Shown here in pieces: positions 23,401 through 35,468 of a DNA stretch of 64,000 bases (the stretch's first letter is position 1; each line of letters begins with the position of its first letter). Source of the DNA: Ailurus styani (taxonomy: Eukaryota; Chordata; Mammalia; Carnivora; Ailuridae). The translations under genes were made by a program, and so were the position numbers. The stretch covers positions 5,963,009 through 6,027,008 of the forward strand of contig LNAC01000031.1 in NCBI GenBank assembly GCA_002007465.1, given 5' to 3'. The notes under the pieces are model-generated. The model made no database searches, was not told the DNA's origin, and was given only the letters and a program-made list of their open reading frames with translations.

Positions 23401-24690
23401 ACACTGGAGAAATTATAGTTATGTTAATGTACGTTTTAACTCTTTAAGATGCTTCTGGTTTCAGTATGAGAAATGTAATATATGTAATTTTTTATATAAA
23501 TATAAAAGCAAAAATAAGCTATGAAATATTCACTTGCTTAAGTCTTGGTTGTCTTAAAATCTGTCCTTGTCAACATTTGGATGTTGTATTTTAGCCAGAT
23601 CAAGAGAGTTAATTTGTAGAGTCATTTTATATTTATCAGTTTTATCATTCATCAAGGTTATTGAATATATGATGATTAGCTCTTTTAAAAAATTTTTAGA
23701 GGGTAAGATCGTTGTGAGGTATTTTTATTTGATGAGATCTCGTTTTGTTATCTAGACTTCTGTTCTTATACTGAGGAATTTTGAGTAGTAAAATCACAAT
23801 AAGAATGACAACAATAAATAATGACAGTGATAGTGTATTATTGATATCTTGATCCATTTATTGAAAGCAGGTGGAAATTGTTCTTTTTTTAAGTGAATCT
23901 TTTTTTATTTTGGACTATACTTGTAACTATTAGGTTGTTTTGTCTGTAAATGATTGATTCTGAATAGTATCCTTTATTAGTAAGTCTTAAATAATTTGAG
24001 GATAGGTAAACTTTTTGAATGTGAACAGATGCATTTGCCATTATTCTTTGAAAGAGTCATATTTCTTGGGATTAAGGATTTATAAAGACAAATCTAATTT
24101 TGAGAGGCACAATACTTAATACATGATCCTGACATTTCTTTCCAGAAATCAAATTAGTTTATTCTCAACACGCAAGTTTTCACAACCCTGTTAAAATGAG
24201 TTTATTCTCTGAACTTGTATAGAAACCTACATATTGCTCAAATGTTATCAAAAGACCTTTTAAAAAGTGCCAAGAAATGAATTATATATTTAGGTTTATT
24301 CTTAATACTAGCAGCAGGAAGAGCACATTGTGAGCTAAATTGGTTAATTGAAGTTGGAATCAGTATTACCTTTATACATAGATCTGATACCAGAAGATAA
24401 TTAAGAACTACATTAAGATAATCTTGAGGGCCAATATGCTCCAAATATTTTTGTGTGGAGAGAAGCACACAGATATGTTATACAGAACATATAATCATAT
24501 GAGTTGACTTAACACTACTTGAAGGTAAAAATTTTAATTATTATTAGTCACAGCTTAAAGGCAGTATACATGAGTAATGTGACTTTTTTTTCCCCAGTGA
24601 CAGAAAATTTCAAAATGTCATTGTTGAACAAATTTAGAGTGTAGTGCACCATAGACTTTGCCTAGGCAATGGTTTGGCAGTCAATGAAAG
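23401..24690. other. AT-rich intron, nothing identified
   Basis: No repeat, RNA or coding feature I can support. Short frames at 23567-23755 and 24238-24468 have no recognisable content. Confidence 0.6.
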
Positions 24691-24698
24691 TCTTGTAA

Positions 24699-24873
24699 TT
24701 CTTGCTACTCGAAATGTGCCTAGTCTAAGCAGTATAGGTAACATCTGGTAACATACTAGAAATGTCCATTCCCATTCCCAGGTCTCACCATAGACTTTTA
24801 ATCAGTCCACATTTTAACACTATATCCAAGTGATTAATACGCACATTAAAATTTGAGAAGCACCAAACAACTT
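24699..24873 (-). mobile_element. MER5A-like hAT-Charlie DNA transposon remnant
   Basis: The plus strand holds 'CTTGCTACTCGAAATGTG', 'AACATACTAGAAATGTCCATTCCC', 'AATCAGTCCACATTTTAACA' and 'CCAAGTGATTAATACGCACATTAAAATTTGAGAAGCAC', the MER5A block order. Non-autonomous, no frame. The sequence from 24874 to 25295 holds nothing I can name. Confidence 0.7.
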
Positions 24874-25299
24874 CTTCTGGTGAGCTGTGAGATTTTGTGG
24901 GGCTATACTCCCTGGTCTTTCTGAAAACATTTTTAGAAATTTTAAACTTCTGTATTCCCAGATATCTCTCATACACCTTTCCTACCACTTCTTCAAATCA
25001 TGTCTCAGACTTATAAAGTTAGGGAGCTTTACAGCAATTTACAATTTCACTGGTGAATAAAAGGTCGCAGAGAAATGCTTTTTCATTTGTAGATTCTGGC
25101 CACAGACTTACAGAAAATGTATGTATTGGATCTTTGGTGTGGTGTTCATGTAGGCTAATATTTAATTTCATTGTGCATTTCACCTAAACATTAAGTACAG
25201 AACTTTTTTTCATAGTAATTCACTTGTTTACTTAATACTTATATCTTAAGTTATTCTGAATTCTTCTATCTGGTGTAATAATTGTACTTAAGAAAATAT

Positions 25300-25660
25300 A
25301 AATGCTGGTGCTGGGGAGGAGCTGGACCTTTCCTGTACATCCTTGCTGAGTTTGCGAGTATGGAAGACTGCCCATCTGTTCATTTGAGCCAGTTTTCCTG
25401 GGAGAGTGGGCCTGGCCTCTTTGCACTATTAGATGCATGCTCAAACAGTGCTGGGCCCTTGGCTCAAGGCCCCTTTCATAATGCAACTCTGTGTGTGCAA
25501 GTGTTATCTGGACTTATTGCCCTGCCCCTATGGGACTTGGGGGCAAGGAAGACTGACACAAATATGCTTGTGTTGCTTGCTGTGCCATGAGTAGCAAAGG
25601 CCTTTGTTTCAGACCCTAAAATCTTGTGTCTTCTATCAACACCCTTGAAACAGTAACATG
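25300..25660 (+). mobile_element. Possible LTR remnant, family unknown
   Basis: GC-richer island (about 360 bp) in AT-rich intron, ending in an LTR-like R/U5 arrangement 'GAGTAGCAAAGGCCTTTGTTTCAGACCC...TGTGTCTTCTATCAACACCC'. The 102-codon frame 25282-25590 shows no domain and I do not treat it as a gene. Could instead be another unclassified repeat. Confidence 0.4.
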
Positions 25661-25689
25661 CTAACATTTAGCTTGCAGATAGAGTAAAA

Positions 25690-26480
25690 TCTCAGACTCA
25701 GCTCTTGCAAGCTGGTTTTTGTTAAACTCAAATCAGCCTAAGCTATTGTGTGAATTTCTTGCTGTATTCTGTTACACACATGTTAACATTTTAATTGCAA
25801 CTATTGCTTTGTAAAAACTTTATGCTTTTTAATTAACATATGTCATTGCCATATCATTTAGAAATAGACAATGGATTATTTTTTTCTTGGTGAATTGTAT
25901 GGCCCTTTGCATTATGTTGCAAATAAGGATAGTGGCACCAAGCTAAAATCTATAGGTCATTTTTGCTCTTTTCTCCTTGATCCTTTTTCTGGAAGGACAA
26001 ATAGATTTGGAAATCATTTTTCTCTTTCTGATGGGGTCTGCAGCTGTTGGATGGTTTGTTAGAGATGCATCCAGTGGCCAGGAAACAACAATAACTGTTT
26101 CTATAGCTGGATCAAATTTGTGACATTAGATTGTGCAGAACTAAATTAGTGCTATACTCGCAGTCTAAATCTTGATTTTAGTTGTAATTTTGAAATAGCT
26201 AAATCATTTTTCTGTTGAAGAAAAATCAATAGTGAAGTACTTTTGTTACTGTTGTTGCCTGGACATTTAAAAACAAATTTTTATTGTGTAAGCACTTTTA
26301 TATTTCATTGTTTTCCTGAAGGATAATTTATCCTTTCACTTACCTTTTAAAATGCATAACTCATCTTTTAACTTATATTTGACTTATTTGAAGTAAATAA
26401 TATGAATTTTAAAACTTAGAAATTACTACCTCAAAAACGGTGTGATATACTAAATAATATAGTTGAAAGCATAACTACAG
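25690..26480. other. AT-rich intron, nothing identified
   Basis: No feature recognised; the short frame at 25871-26062 has no recognisable content. Confidence 0.55.
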
Positions 26481-27462
26481 TTCACTGTTTTCATTAGCTT
26501 TTTAAATTGCAATAATTGTAGATTCATAAGTAGTTATAAGAAATAATACAGAGAAGTTGAATCTTACCCCATTTCCTCTAGTGCTAACATCTTGCAAATA
26601 ATAGTACTATATTGAAGCCAGGATACTGATACTGATACTGATCCTGATACTGATAGCCACACCCATCTAAGGCCCATCTCAGGCCCGTCTCAGTCCCCTC
26701 CATTCTTTACCTCTGGCAATCATTAATTATTTTTCTAATTCTGTGATTTTATTATTTCCATGTTAAATATGTGGGTTTAGAGTTAGCATGTAGCCTTCTG
26801 AGAATGTCTGTTTTCATCCAGCATAATTCTCTGGAGATTCATCCAGGTCGTTGCATTTATTAATATATATATATTTTTATTGCTGAGCATTACTCCATGT
26901 ATAGATATACCATAGTTTAACCATTCATCTGTTAATGGATGTGGGTTTTTTACCCCATGGTTTGAGACTAATAGAATAAATAGTTTCTGATATAAAGATC
27001 TGTATATAGGTACTCATATCAGAGTAATTGCTTTTTTCTCTGGCATAATGCCCAGGAGGGTAGTTGCTGACTTGTATGGTGATTATATGTTTAATTTTCT
27101 TAAAAACTGCCAAACTCTTTTCCATAGCGACTGTTATCATTTTATATTCCCACCAACAATATATGTGTGATCCATTTTCTATGCATCCTCACCAAGCACT
27201 TGATATTGTTACACTTTTTATTTTAGCCATTCACATAGATGTGTGATCATATTTCATTGTGGTTTTAATTTGCATTTCTCTAATGACTAATTATGTTGAA
27301 CATCTTTTCATATGCTTATTTAACACCTGTATATTCTTGTCAGTGAAATGTCTCATTGTTTTTTGGTCGTTTTTCTAATTGGATTGTTTGGGTTGTTTTA
27401 ATATTTGTGTTCTTTATATATTCTAGATGCTAATTCTTTTTCAGATGTTTGGTTTGCAGATA

Positions 27463-28088
27463 CAATCAGTGCTCATTATTTATGGAATCTGTATTTGCAA
27501 ATTCACCTACTTGATAAAATTAGTTTGTAACAATAAAATCAATACTGTGCTTTTACAGTCATTTATAGACATGCACAAAGTTACGAAAATTTTGAGTCAC
27601 CCTTACACACGTTTTCAGCTGAGGTCAAACAAAGTGATGCTCGGCCTTCTGTTTTAAATATCCTATTGTAAACTAGGGTACATTTTGCAGAGTATTTAGT
27701 GGCATATATTTTTTTTTGCATTTTTATGTCTTTTATTGGTGATTTTTCTCTTTAAAAAGACTTTCAAGATAGCTTTGAAGTGCTGTCTAGTGTTCTTGAA
27801 TGCATGGAGACTGTGAAATGCCTTACAAAGCAAATACATATATTAGATAAGTTTTGTTCACACATGACCTACAGGGAGATTGGCTTTGACTTCAATGCTA
27901 ATGAATCAATATGTGTTAGATAAGATGACTTTAAACAGAAACACATATAAAACAGTGTTTATGTATTGATTGGTTGATGAACATGTTGTAACCAGAGTCT
28001 TCCAGGAACCTGTATTTCAATATTAACTAATTTAGTGTTCATGGAGAATTCACAGAACACATGTAATGTGAGTAATGAGAATCAGTTG
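27463..28088 (+). mobile_element. Tigger-like (pogo/Tc1-mariner) DNA transposon remnant
   Basis: About 626 bp between TA dinucleotides (27461-27462 and 28089-28090), with imperfect terminal inverted repeats: left ATCAGTGCTCATTATTTATGG, right GAGTAATGAGAATCAGTTG. The interior keeps traces of a pogo-type N-terminal coding region (GAAGTGCTGTCTAGTGTTCTTGAATGC, CATATATTAGATAAG, TTCAATGCTAATGAATCAA), i.e. the helix-turn-helix segment of the transposase, with stops and deletions. It interrupts the antisense L1, so it is younger than it. Subfamily not assigned. Confidence 0.72.
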
Positions 28089-28506
28089 TATATTCTCCCA
28101 GGGTATAGATTGTCTTTTCATCCCTTTAGCAGGTCTAGAACAGAGGAAAAGTTTATAATTCTGAGGAAGTCTAGTTTATCAAGTTTTTTTTGTTTTTTTT
28201 TTTTGTTTTTTTTTAGCAAGAGCTAATCCTACATCTTGCATATTTTTTCTATGTGTTTTCCTAGAAGTTTGATACTTTTATATGTCATATTTAAAGCTAT
28301 GATCCATTTTTAGTTTAATTTTGTATAAGGTTTGAGGTTTAGGCCAAGGTCCATTTTTTCCCCTATGGGTATTCAATTATTCCAGTATGTTTTCTTAAAA
28401 GGTTCCTTTCTTCCAGTATCTTTTCTTCATTGAATTGCTTTTAACATCTTTCTCAACATTCACTTGGGCATATAGGTATGTCTCTACTTAAGAGTTTCCT
28501 GTTGTT

Positions 28507-28704
28507 GGGTGTCTGGGTGGCTCAGTCAATTAAGCATCTTGCCTTCGGCTTAGGTCATGATCCCAGTGTCCTGGGATTGAGTCCCGCATCAGGGTCCCTG
28601 CTCAGTGGAGAGCCTGCTTGTCCCTCTCCACTCCCCCTGCTTGTGCTCTCTCTCTCTCTCTTTGTCAAATAATAAATAAATAAAATCTTTCTTTAAAAAA
28701 AAAA
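28507..28704 (+). mobile_element. CAN-SINE, older, sense
   Basis: Head GGGTGTCTGGGTGGCTCAGTC with AATTAAGCATC and a CTTGTGCTCTCTCT tail: the older subfamily also seen at 33969 and 37662. Sits within antisense L1; target repeat weak (AGTTTCCTGTTG / AGTTTTCTTCTG). Confidence 0.9.
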
Positions 28705-29386
28705 GTTTTCTTCTGTGTTCCATTGATATATATGCCTGTAATTTTTACAATAACACATATTTTGGATTGCTATAGCTAGGGTTAGACCGATTCCTCCTAC
28801 TTTCTCTTTTTCAAAATTGTTTTATCCTAGTTTGTTTACTTTTTCATACATGTTTTAAAATAATTTGTATCTTAAAAGAATCTTGCTTGGATTTTAATAA
28901 CATTTAAGCATTAACTTTCTTATCAATTTGTGGGGAACTGACATCTTTTATGTTGACTCTTACATGAACACAGTATGTGTCTCCATTTCTTTATGTGTTT
29001 GATGTCTTTCATCAACATTTTATAGTTTTCAGCATATAAGTCCTGTACTCATTTTATTACTTGTATACTGAGTATTTAATTTGAGTGATTATAAATGGTG
29101 TTATATTTTAATTTAATCATCCATATTTTTATTGCTGTATATAGAAATAAGATTGATTTCTGTAAGTTTATCTTGTGTCCTGTGTTTCTTGATGCATTCA
29201 TTTATTTGTTCCAGGATTTTATTTTTTTCATGGTAGAATCTTTGGGATTTTCTATGTAGACAACATTTCATCTGCAAATAGGAACAGTTTCATTTCTATG
29301 TTTCTGATTTGTATGTCTCTTTTTTCCTTTTCTTATCTTATTGCACTGGCTAAAACTTCTACCATAGTGTTGAATAAGAGTGTTAA

Positions 29387-29579
29387 GCGGCGCCTGGGTG
29401 GCTCAGTTGGTTAAACCTCTGCCTTTGGCTTGGGTCGTGATCTCAGGGGGCTGGGATCAGGTCCCGCATCGGGCTCTCTGCTCAGCGGGGAGCATGCTTC
29501 CCCCAGCCCCTGCCTGCCTCTGCCTACTTGTGATCTCTCTCTCTGTGTCAAATAAATAAATAAAATCTTTAAAAAAAAA
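29387..29579 (+). mobile_element. CAN-SINE, sense, inside old L1
   Basis: Full copy with 11-bp target repeats AAGAGTGTTAA at 29376-29386 and 29580-29590. Interrupts antisense L1 ORF2. Confidence 0.95.
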
Positions 29580-29719
29580 AAGAGTGTTAAAAGTGCTAAT
29601 CATTGTCTTGTTCCTAGTCTTAAGAAGAAAGTATTCAGACTTTCACCATTAAGTAAAATATTAGGTATAGGATTTTTTTGTGGATGCTCTTTATGAAATT
29701 GATTAATGTAATTAGATAT

Positions 29720-31960
29720 GTGACTGCATTTCTGTTTCAAAAAGGCATTATGTATTTTTTTTCTTTTGAACTTCATCTATTTTTTGGCTTACTTGTCATG
29801 TTATTAACAGCTGGAATTTGTGTACAGTTATTAACACTGAATAATTTAATTGCTCTAACAACATTATTCAGACTCTGTGTATGGAGTAAAAATTTATCAC
29901 TGTTGATACTGAAGGCACAATAGAGAATGTTACTTTATGTGTCCAGGCTTTTCCCTCCATGTTTCTGATTCCTTAGGAGTCTTTCTTCAATCTTTCTGCT
30001 ATAACTGGGGCTGCCTTATGTTCTCATCTACCCTTTATGAATATATATTTAGGATTATTGATATGCTAGACCATATCCTGCTGCTTACTTCTTTTGAAAG
30101 TATATTAACTTTCTGATTCCCTATTAATTGGAATTTCACAAATTATTTCATTCTCTAAATAGGATTTCATGATTTTAAAGGAGTTGACATAGATTAAAGA
30201 AAAACAAGAATATTTTCTGGGTAGCACAAAGGGTTCTTACTGTGGAATGGTTTGAATATTTTAGATACAAAGGACTTTGTTATTTTATAAAGTTAAAATA
30301 AAGTACATTGATCAATATATGAATGCACTGCTCATTAGATTACTAGACAACTAGTGTCCTCTGAATGTATTCACTCAATTCAGGCATTGGATCTGCCCTT
30401 TCTAACCCTTCATAGCACTCCAGGGTTTTGCCACTATGTGTGAGAACCCAAGATAAGCCTCAAACTTGGATTCTCTCTGAAGGTATAATGAGCTACCACC
30501 CCAGCCATTTGGCACATCATCCATGTTATTTTAGAAAAAAAAGAAAAAAAAGCCTTTTAGTGGAATGGGATTATTTTACTTTAGCAGTTTTCTATGTTAT
30601 AAAGTTTAATTGCAAGTTTAAATGAACAGAAGTAAATTTGTGCCCATATGGCATTAAAGTATGTTAACTTTAGGGGAGAGAAATAATATGAATAATGCTT
30701 AGAGAGGTTTTTCTGTGCCAGAAACAAAAGCATAACATTCTTAAAATTGTATTTTCACCAAAATGTACCTGTCTAAGAAAAGAATAATATGTTTTATGCT
30801 TTTATTTTCTTTTCTTGGATCATGGGCAGTTCTAAAAGTAGAATAAGATTTGTAGTCTAGTAATGGTTTTACGAGCAGCATAGTAACTGGGCAAATAATC
30901 TATTGCAAATTTCCTACATGTCTACTGATGTCATTAAACACAAGCATATTGTATTTCAGAATCATTTAGTCATCTTCACTGTTACTGACAGTTGGTGCAT
31001 TAGTTCATGTTAAATGGAATATCTCTTTAAACTATTCTTGGCATTTCCTAGATTAGATGAATTATGAATTTGATTATTAAAATTAACCTTTTATGTTCAT
31101 CTGGTATGTTGTTCTGAGCCAATGTCCTTTTATACTAAATTTTTATCTTTCCATACTCTGGGGGAAAAAAAATCTTTATTCAGGTAGATATTTAATGCAA
31201 AGTATATTTTGTATGAAATGTAGTTTGCAATATATAGAGAGTTTTTTTAAATACAAATATTTTACAAATATATCTTTCATGAGCTAGGAGCAGGATGGAT
31301 ATATTTTAAGTTTGTATATCTTTTTATTTTCTTCCTTTCCTCAAGATTAATTAGGATTTTAGAAATAATAGAAATGAAAATTAGGCTAAATTCTATTACC
31401 AATAAAGATAAACTTTATTTGACTTCAAAATATATGCTAATTGATACCCCACCCCCATCTCAATACTCTCTAGGTTTTAAGAACATTTTGTTAAATTAGT
31501 TAAAGGAAAAGATTCTAAAAAATCATGCTTGGCTATTATGTCATAGGCAGATGGGACTTCTCATTACACTCTTTATTTTATTCTTCATGAATTTGTCAGG
31601 GTTTTTTTCCCCCCCAATTTTTAAAGAAAAGACTGCACAAATTGTTCCTTGAACCTCTTTTCCTTTGGGGATGCACTTATGCATCTACACATATCCATAT
31701 TCATATATGTGAGTGTATGTGTGTGTACAGATAACATACATTATTGAGAATCTCTTTTTGGGCATTTGTGAACTGTTTGATCAGAACAGAAGGATTCTGA
31801 TTATTTTGCAGTATGATACAGAATTTACACAGAATTCTGGAACTTAATTTATTCAAACTGATTATTTGGGGTCAGTATAACAATATTTAAAGCTGTATGG
31901 AATACTTTAACAAAAACTAGCATAAGTCATTGACTGTAAGTTGACTTAAAAAATATTTTC
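29720..31960. other. AT-rich intron, nothing identified
   Basis: No transposon, RNA or coding feature that I can support. Frames at 29678-29923, 30428-30625 and 31093-31287 have no recognisable content. Confidence 0.55.
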
Positions 31961-31967
31961 CAGTACA

Positions 31968-32116
31968 GGGGCACCTTGGTGGCTCAATCTGTTAAGCATC
32001 CAACTCTTGATTTTGGCTCCGGTCATGATCTCAGAGTTGAGAGATTGAGCCCCACATTGCTTCTCTCCCCCCCCAACCCTGCTAATGCTCTCGCTCTCTG
32101 TTAAAAAAAAAAAAAA
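31968..32116 (+). mobile_element. CAN-SINE, old and shortened, sense
   Basis: Head GGGGCACCTTGGTGGCTCAAT with AGCATCCAACTCTTG; the middle is deleted and the TC tail shortened before a poly-A of about 14. One of the most diverged SINEs here. Confidence 0.88.
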
Positions 32117-33960
32117 GTTGCCACGCAGAAAGTTGTGTCTGGCCTATTCTTATGGGTGAAATAGATTGAGGCAGAGATTAATTGATTACATGAGATTATG
32201 AAATCTTGAATTAGAAAGTGATATATTTCAAGGGCATTTAAACTCCTTTTTCTGGAAGTTAGAGCAGGTGTAACTTGAAAAAGGGAAGGCCAGTTTGTCA
32301 AAATGTTTACCAGTATATGGTTTTGCAAACCCAAGGTTAAATGTGGGTTTTGATTGCTAAGAAGTATGTAGAGTGTACTATATGAAAAGATTTTATATAT
32401 ATTTTTAGGTTTGCTTTGGGTCCTGAAATATCTCTTTGAATACAGAATAACTAGTTGAAGCTATACTGGATTACTTAGAAAACATATTTAATGTTCATCT
32501 GTACTGATTTCCCTTCTAGCTCCTAGAACAACTATCTCTGTGTTATGCTGATGTTAAAAGCAAGTCAGGGGTACAACTAGTGTGTCACATAACGTATTTG
32601 TTTGCTAAAACCTAGTGTGACTGAACTGATAACTTCTGGAGCCTAACAACAAGTTATTCAAACAACTTATGTTTGGTGATGACTGATTTGGTAGAAATAT
32701 TAAAGAAAAATATAGTGTGAGTATTGACAACCTAGAAGTAAAAGCAGTTGGCAGATACGCCTGGCACAGACGAGAGGTGAAAGGTTTAGTTAGGAGTTTT
32801 GTAGTCTATAAAACAATAAAGAGGTATCCTATTTATTTCTTTCCTTTTAATGTCTGTCTCCTCTTAGAGTTGTTACTAGGAATTTTCTAAGAAACTATGG
32901 TGCATTTCACATTTGAGCTTTACTGTCCACAATACTCTATGCAAAATTGTAAGCTACTTATACTGTAATAGAATTGGGAAGTTCTTATTTTATTAAAATA
33001 GCTCTTTAATTCATAATTTTTGAAGAAATACTTCCACTACCATTTTTTTATGTCAGTGCATATATAGGATTGAGCAAAATATTTGATAGTAGATGGTGTG
33101 AATATTTTACTTTGAGTCGACAGTGCAAAAGAACAACAAAAAATGTGTGGGGAATTCTGTTATAGCAAGTCTGTGGGTTTAATTTGAATTCACTGAAGAG
33201 AGTGGACTTCGTAGATTCACAGTTAATGAGCCATTTCTCTTAAAGTATTCTGTCACTGTGGGATTGCATACAGTTAGAACTGACAGTTGGAAACGTGCTG
33301 AGATAGGGAAACTAAAAAACAGCTGTCTCTCTGGGCAAATGTTACCAGCTGGTAAGGCTCTCCAAAGCAAAATATTTTATATAATAAAATAGCTTTCAGA
33401 TATCACTAAAATTACATATTATATATTTAAGGTAATTTTTTTTAGTTCATTTGCTTTTGGCAAGGCAAAATCCAATATATTTTTTTTAGTTTAAGAAGTT
33501 TTGTATTTTATTGGTGACTAACTTTAGCATGTATTCATTAAATTAATATGTAAGTATTTAAGGTTTACTTTTTGAAATTGTGTAGGGATCTTTGGAAAGG
33601 TGTTTTTGTTTCTTAATGGGATTTTAGAAGTAGAAACTTTTTTTTTTTCCTATTAGGTCTTTTGCAGAATGAAGTCTACTTTCAAAATGTCTTGAATTGT
33701 ATTCAAAATGAATGGTTATGTTCTCATACTCTGAGAAAAGATTTACCTCCAAGCTTCAATTTAAATTTTGATCATTCCTATTCTTTTGATATTGTCATAT
33801 ATGACTGATTTGGGATTACAAAAAATTATCTGTATTTTATCTAAGTAGGAATCTAATTTTTTTTGGCGGAATGGTCTTTATTGAATTTCTAGAATGTCTG
33901 TATTCTGACTATATTTTTCATCCATGGAGAAACTGTATAATTAATGTCTGTGCAAAAAGA
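32117..33960. other. AT-rich intron, nothing identified
   Basis: No feature recognised. Frames at 32101-32334 (starting in SINE poly-A complement) and 33179-33370 are incidental. Confidence 0.55.
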
Positions 33961-33968
33961 AATAGGGA

Positions 33969-34118
33969 GGGATGCCTGGATGGCTCAGTCGGTTGAGCAT
34001 CTGCTTTTGGTTCAGGTCATGATCTCCAAGTCCTGAGATCAAGTCCCACATCCCACATCGGGCTCCTTGCTCAGTGGGGAGCCTGCTTCTCCCTCTCCCT
34101 GATGCTTCCCCTGTTTGT

Positions 34119-34155
<37 letters not shown>

Positions 34156-34209
34156 CTCTCTGACAAATAAATCAAAATCTTTAAAAAGAAAAAAGAAAGG
34201 AAGGAAGGA
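33969..34209 (+). mobile_element. CAN-SINE, older, sense, expanded CT tract
   Basis: Head GGATGCCTGGATGGCTCAGTCGGTTGAGCATC, a small internal duplication (CCCACATCCCACATC), an expanded (CT)n run at about 34121-34151 and an AAAGGAAGG tail. Target repeats AGAAATAGGGA at 33958-33968 and 34210-34220. Confidence 0.93.
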
Positions 34210-34689
34210 AGAAATAGGGAAATAACTAGTATATTACAGACTTCATTAACAGTTCATCCTTTCACGCATAAGAAAAACCATAGCTGAAAGTAATAAATCT
34301 AATTAAATATATTGTATTTTTGGTAGTTATCTGCTTTACTTCCTCTTTTGGCTATTAGCTATACCACTTTGTTTTACTTTACTGTTGATTGCTCTGGGGT
34401 TACAATATGCATCCCTAATTTACCACAGTTTATCTTCAAATAAAATTATACCACTTCACATATAATGTGAGAGCCTCATAACGTTGTGCTTCCATTTCTT
34501 CCTCTATATGGGTTTCCATCTGGAGTCATTTTCTTTAGCCTAAAGATTATTTTATAATATTTCTAGTAGCAGTCTGCTGCCAGTTAATTTTCTTGACTTC
34601 TGTTTGTCCAGAAACGTCTTTATTTTGCCTTCATTATTGAAGGACAGCTTCACTGTATGCAGATTTCCAGGTGATGGGATATATTTTTT

Positions 34690-34878
34690 AAAAGATTTTA
34701 TTTATTTATTTGACACACAGAGAGAGATTATAAATAGGCAGAGAGGCAGGCAGAGAGAGAGGAGGAAGCAGGCTCCCTGCTGAGCAGAGAGCCCGATGTG
34801 GGCCTTGATCCCAGGACGCTGAGATCATGACCTGAGCCGAAAGCAGAGGCTTTAACCCACTGAGCCACCCAGGCGCCC
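34690..34878 (-). mobile_element. CAN-SINE, antisense, inside old L1
   Basis: Complete young copy, flanked by GGGATATATTTTTT (34676-34689) and GGGATATTTTTT (from 34879). The host L1 text resumes after it. Confidence 0.95.
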
Positions 34879-35205
34879 GGGATATTTTTTTTCTTGGATT
34901 ATTTTAAAGGTGATTCCTTATTTTCTTCTGGCTTATGTTATTTCTTTTGAGAAGTAGTTTTTCTTATCTTTGATCCCTTCAATATAATATATTGTTTTCT
35001 CTGGATGCTTTTGAGATTTTCTCTTTATCACAGTGTCTCAGCAATTTGATTATGAATGTGTCTTGGGGTTCTTTTCTTTCTGGTTATATTCTTTGTTGAG
35101 CTTCTTGGATATGTGGGTTTATAGTTTTTATCAACTCTGAAAGATGATGTCCCATTATTTTTTCAAATATTACTTCTTTCCTCTTTCTCACTTCCTGTAC
35201 TCCAA

Positions 35206-35468
35206 TTGCATGTATGTTAAACTGCTTGTCATTGTCTCACAAGGTACTGAAGCGCTGTTAATTTTTCCCCTCATTTTGGATAGCCTATATTGCTGTATCT
35301 TCATATTCTCTCATCTACTTTTCTGCAGTGTTTAATNGTTGCATGTATGTTAAACTGCTTGTCATTGTCTCACAAGGTACTGAAGTGCTGTTAATTTTTC
35401 CCCTCATTTGGATAGCCTATATTGCTGTATCTTCATATTCTCTCATCTACTTTTCTGCAGTGTTTAAT
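35206..35468. repeat. Near-identical ~130-bp direct repeat split by an N
   Basis: Copies at 35206-35336 and 35339-35468 match except for one substitution (AAGCGCTG/AAGTGCTG) and one base in a T run (TTTTGG/TTTGG). The only ambiguous base in the window, N at 35337, lies exactly at the junction. This looks like two overlapping contig ends that were not merged. The short frames 35144-35335 and 35328-35531 repeat the same peptide for this reason. Confidence 0.92.

Larger units (their letters stand above)
26490..29700 (-). mobile_element. Old LINE-1 (L1M-type), 3' UTR and ORF2 tail, antisense
   Basis: The plus strand reads complement of L1: 3' UTR-like 'GTAGATTCATAAGTAGTTATAAGAAATAATACAGAG', then ORF2 tail text 'GGTCGTTGCATTTATTAATA', 'ACCATTCATCTGTTAATGGATG', 'TTCCCACCAACAATATATG', 'TTGCATTTCTCTAATGACTAAT' and further upstream ORF2 to about 29700. 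A (ATACTG)n tract lies at 26622-26655. It is split by a Tigger-like element and two SINEs, giving a clear order of insertion. No intact frame. Confidence 0.85.
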
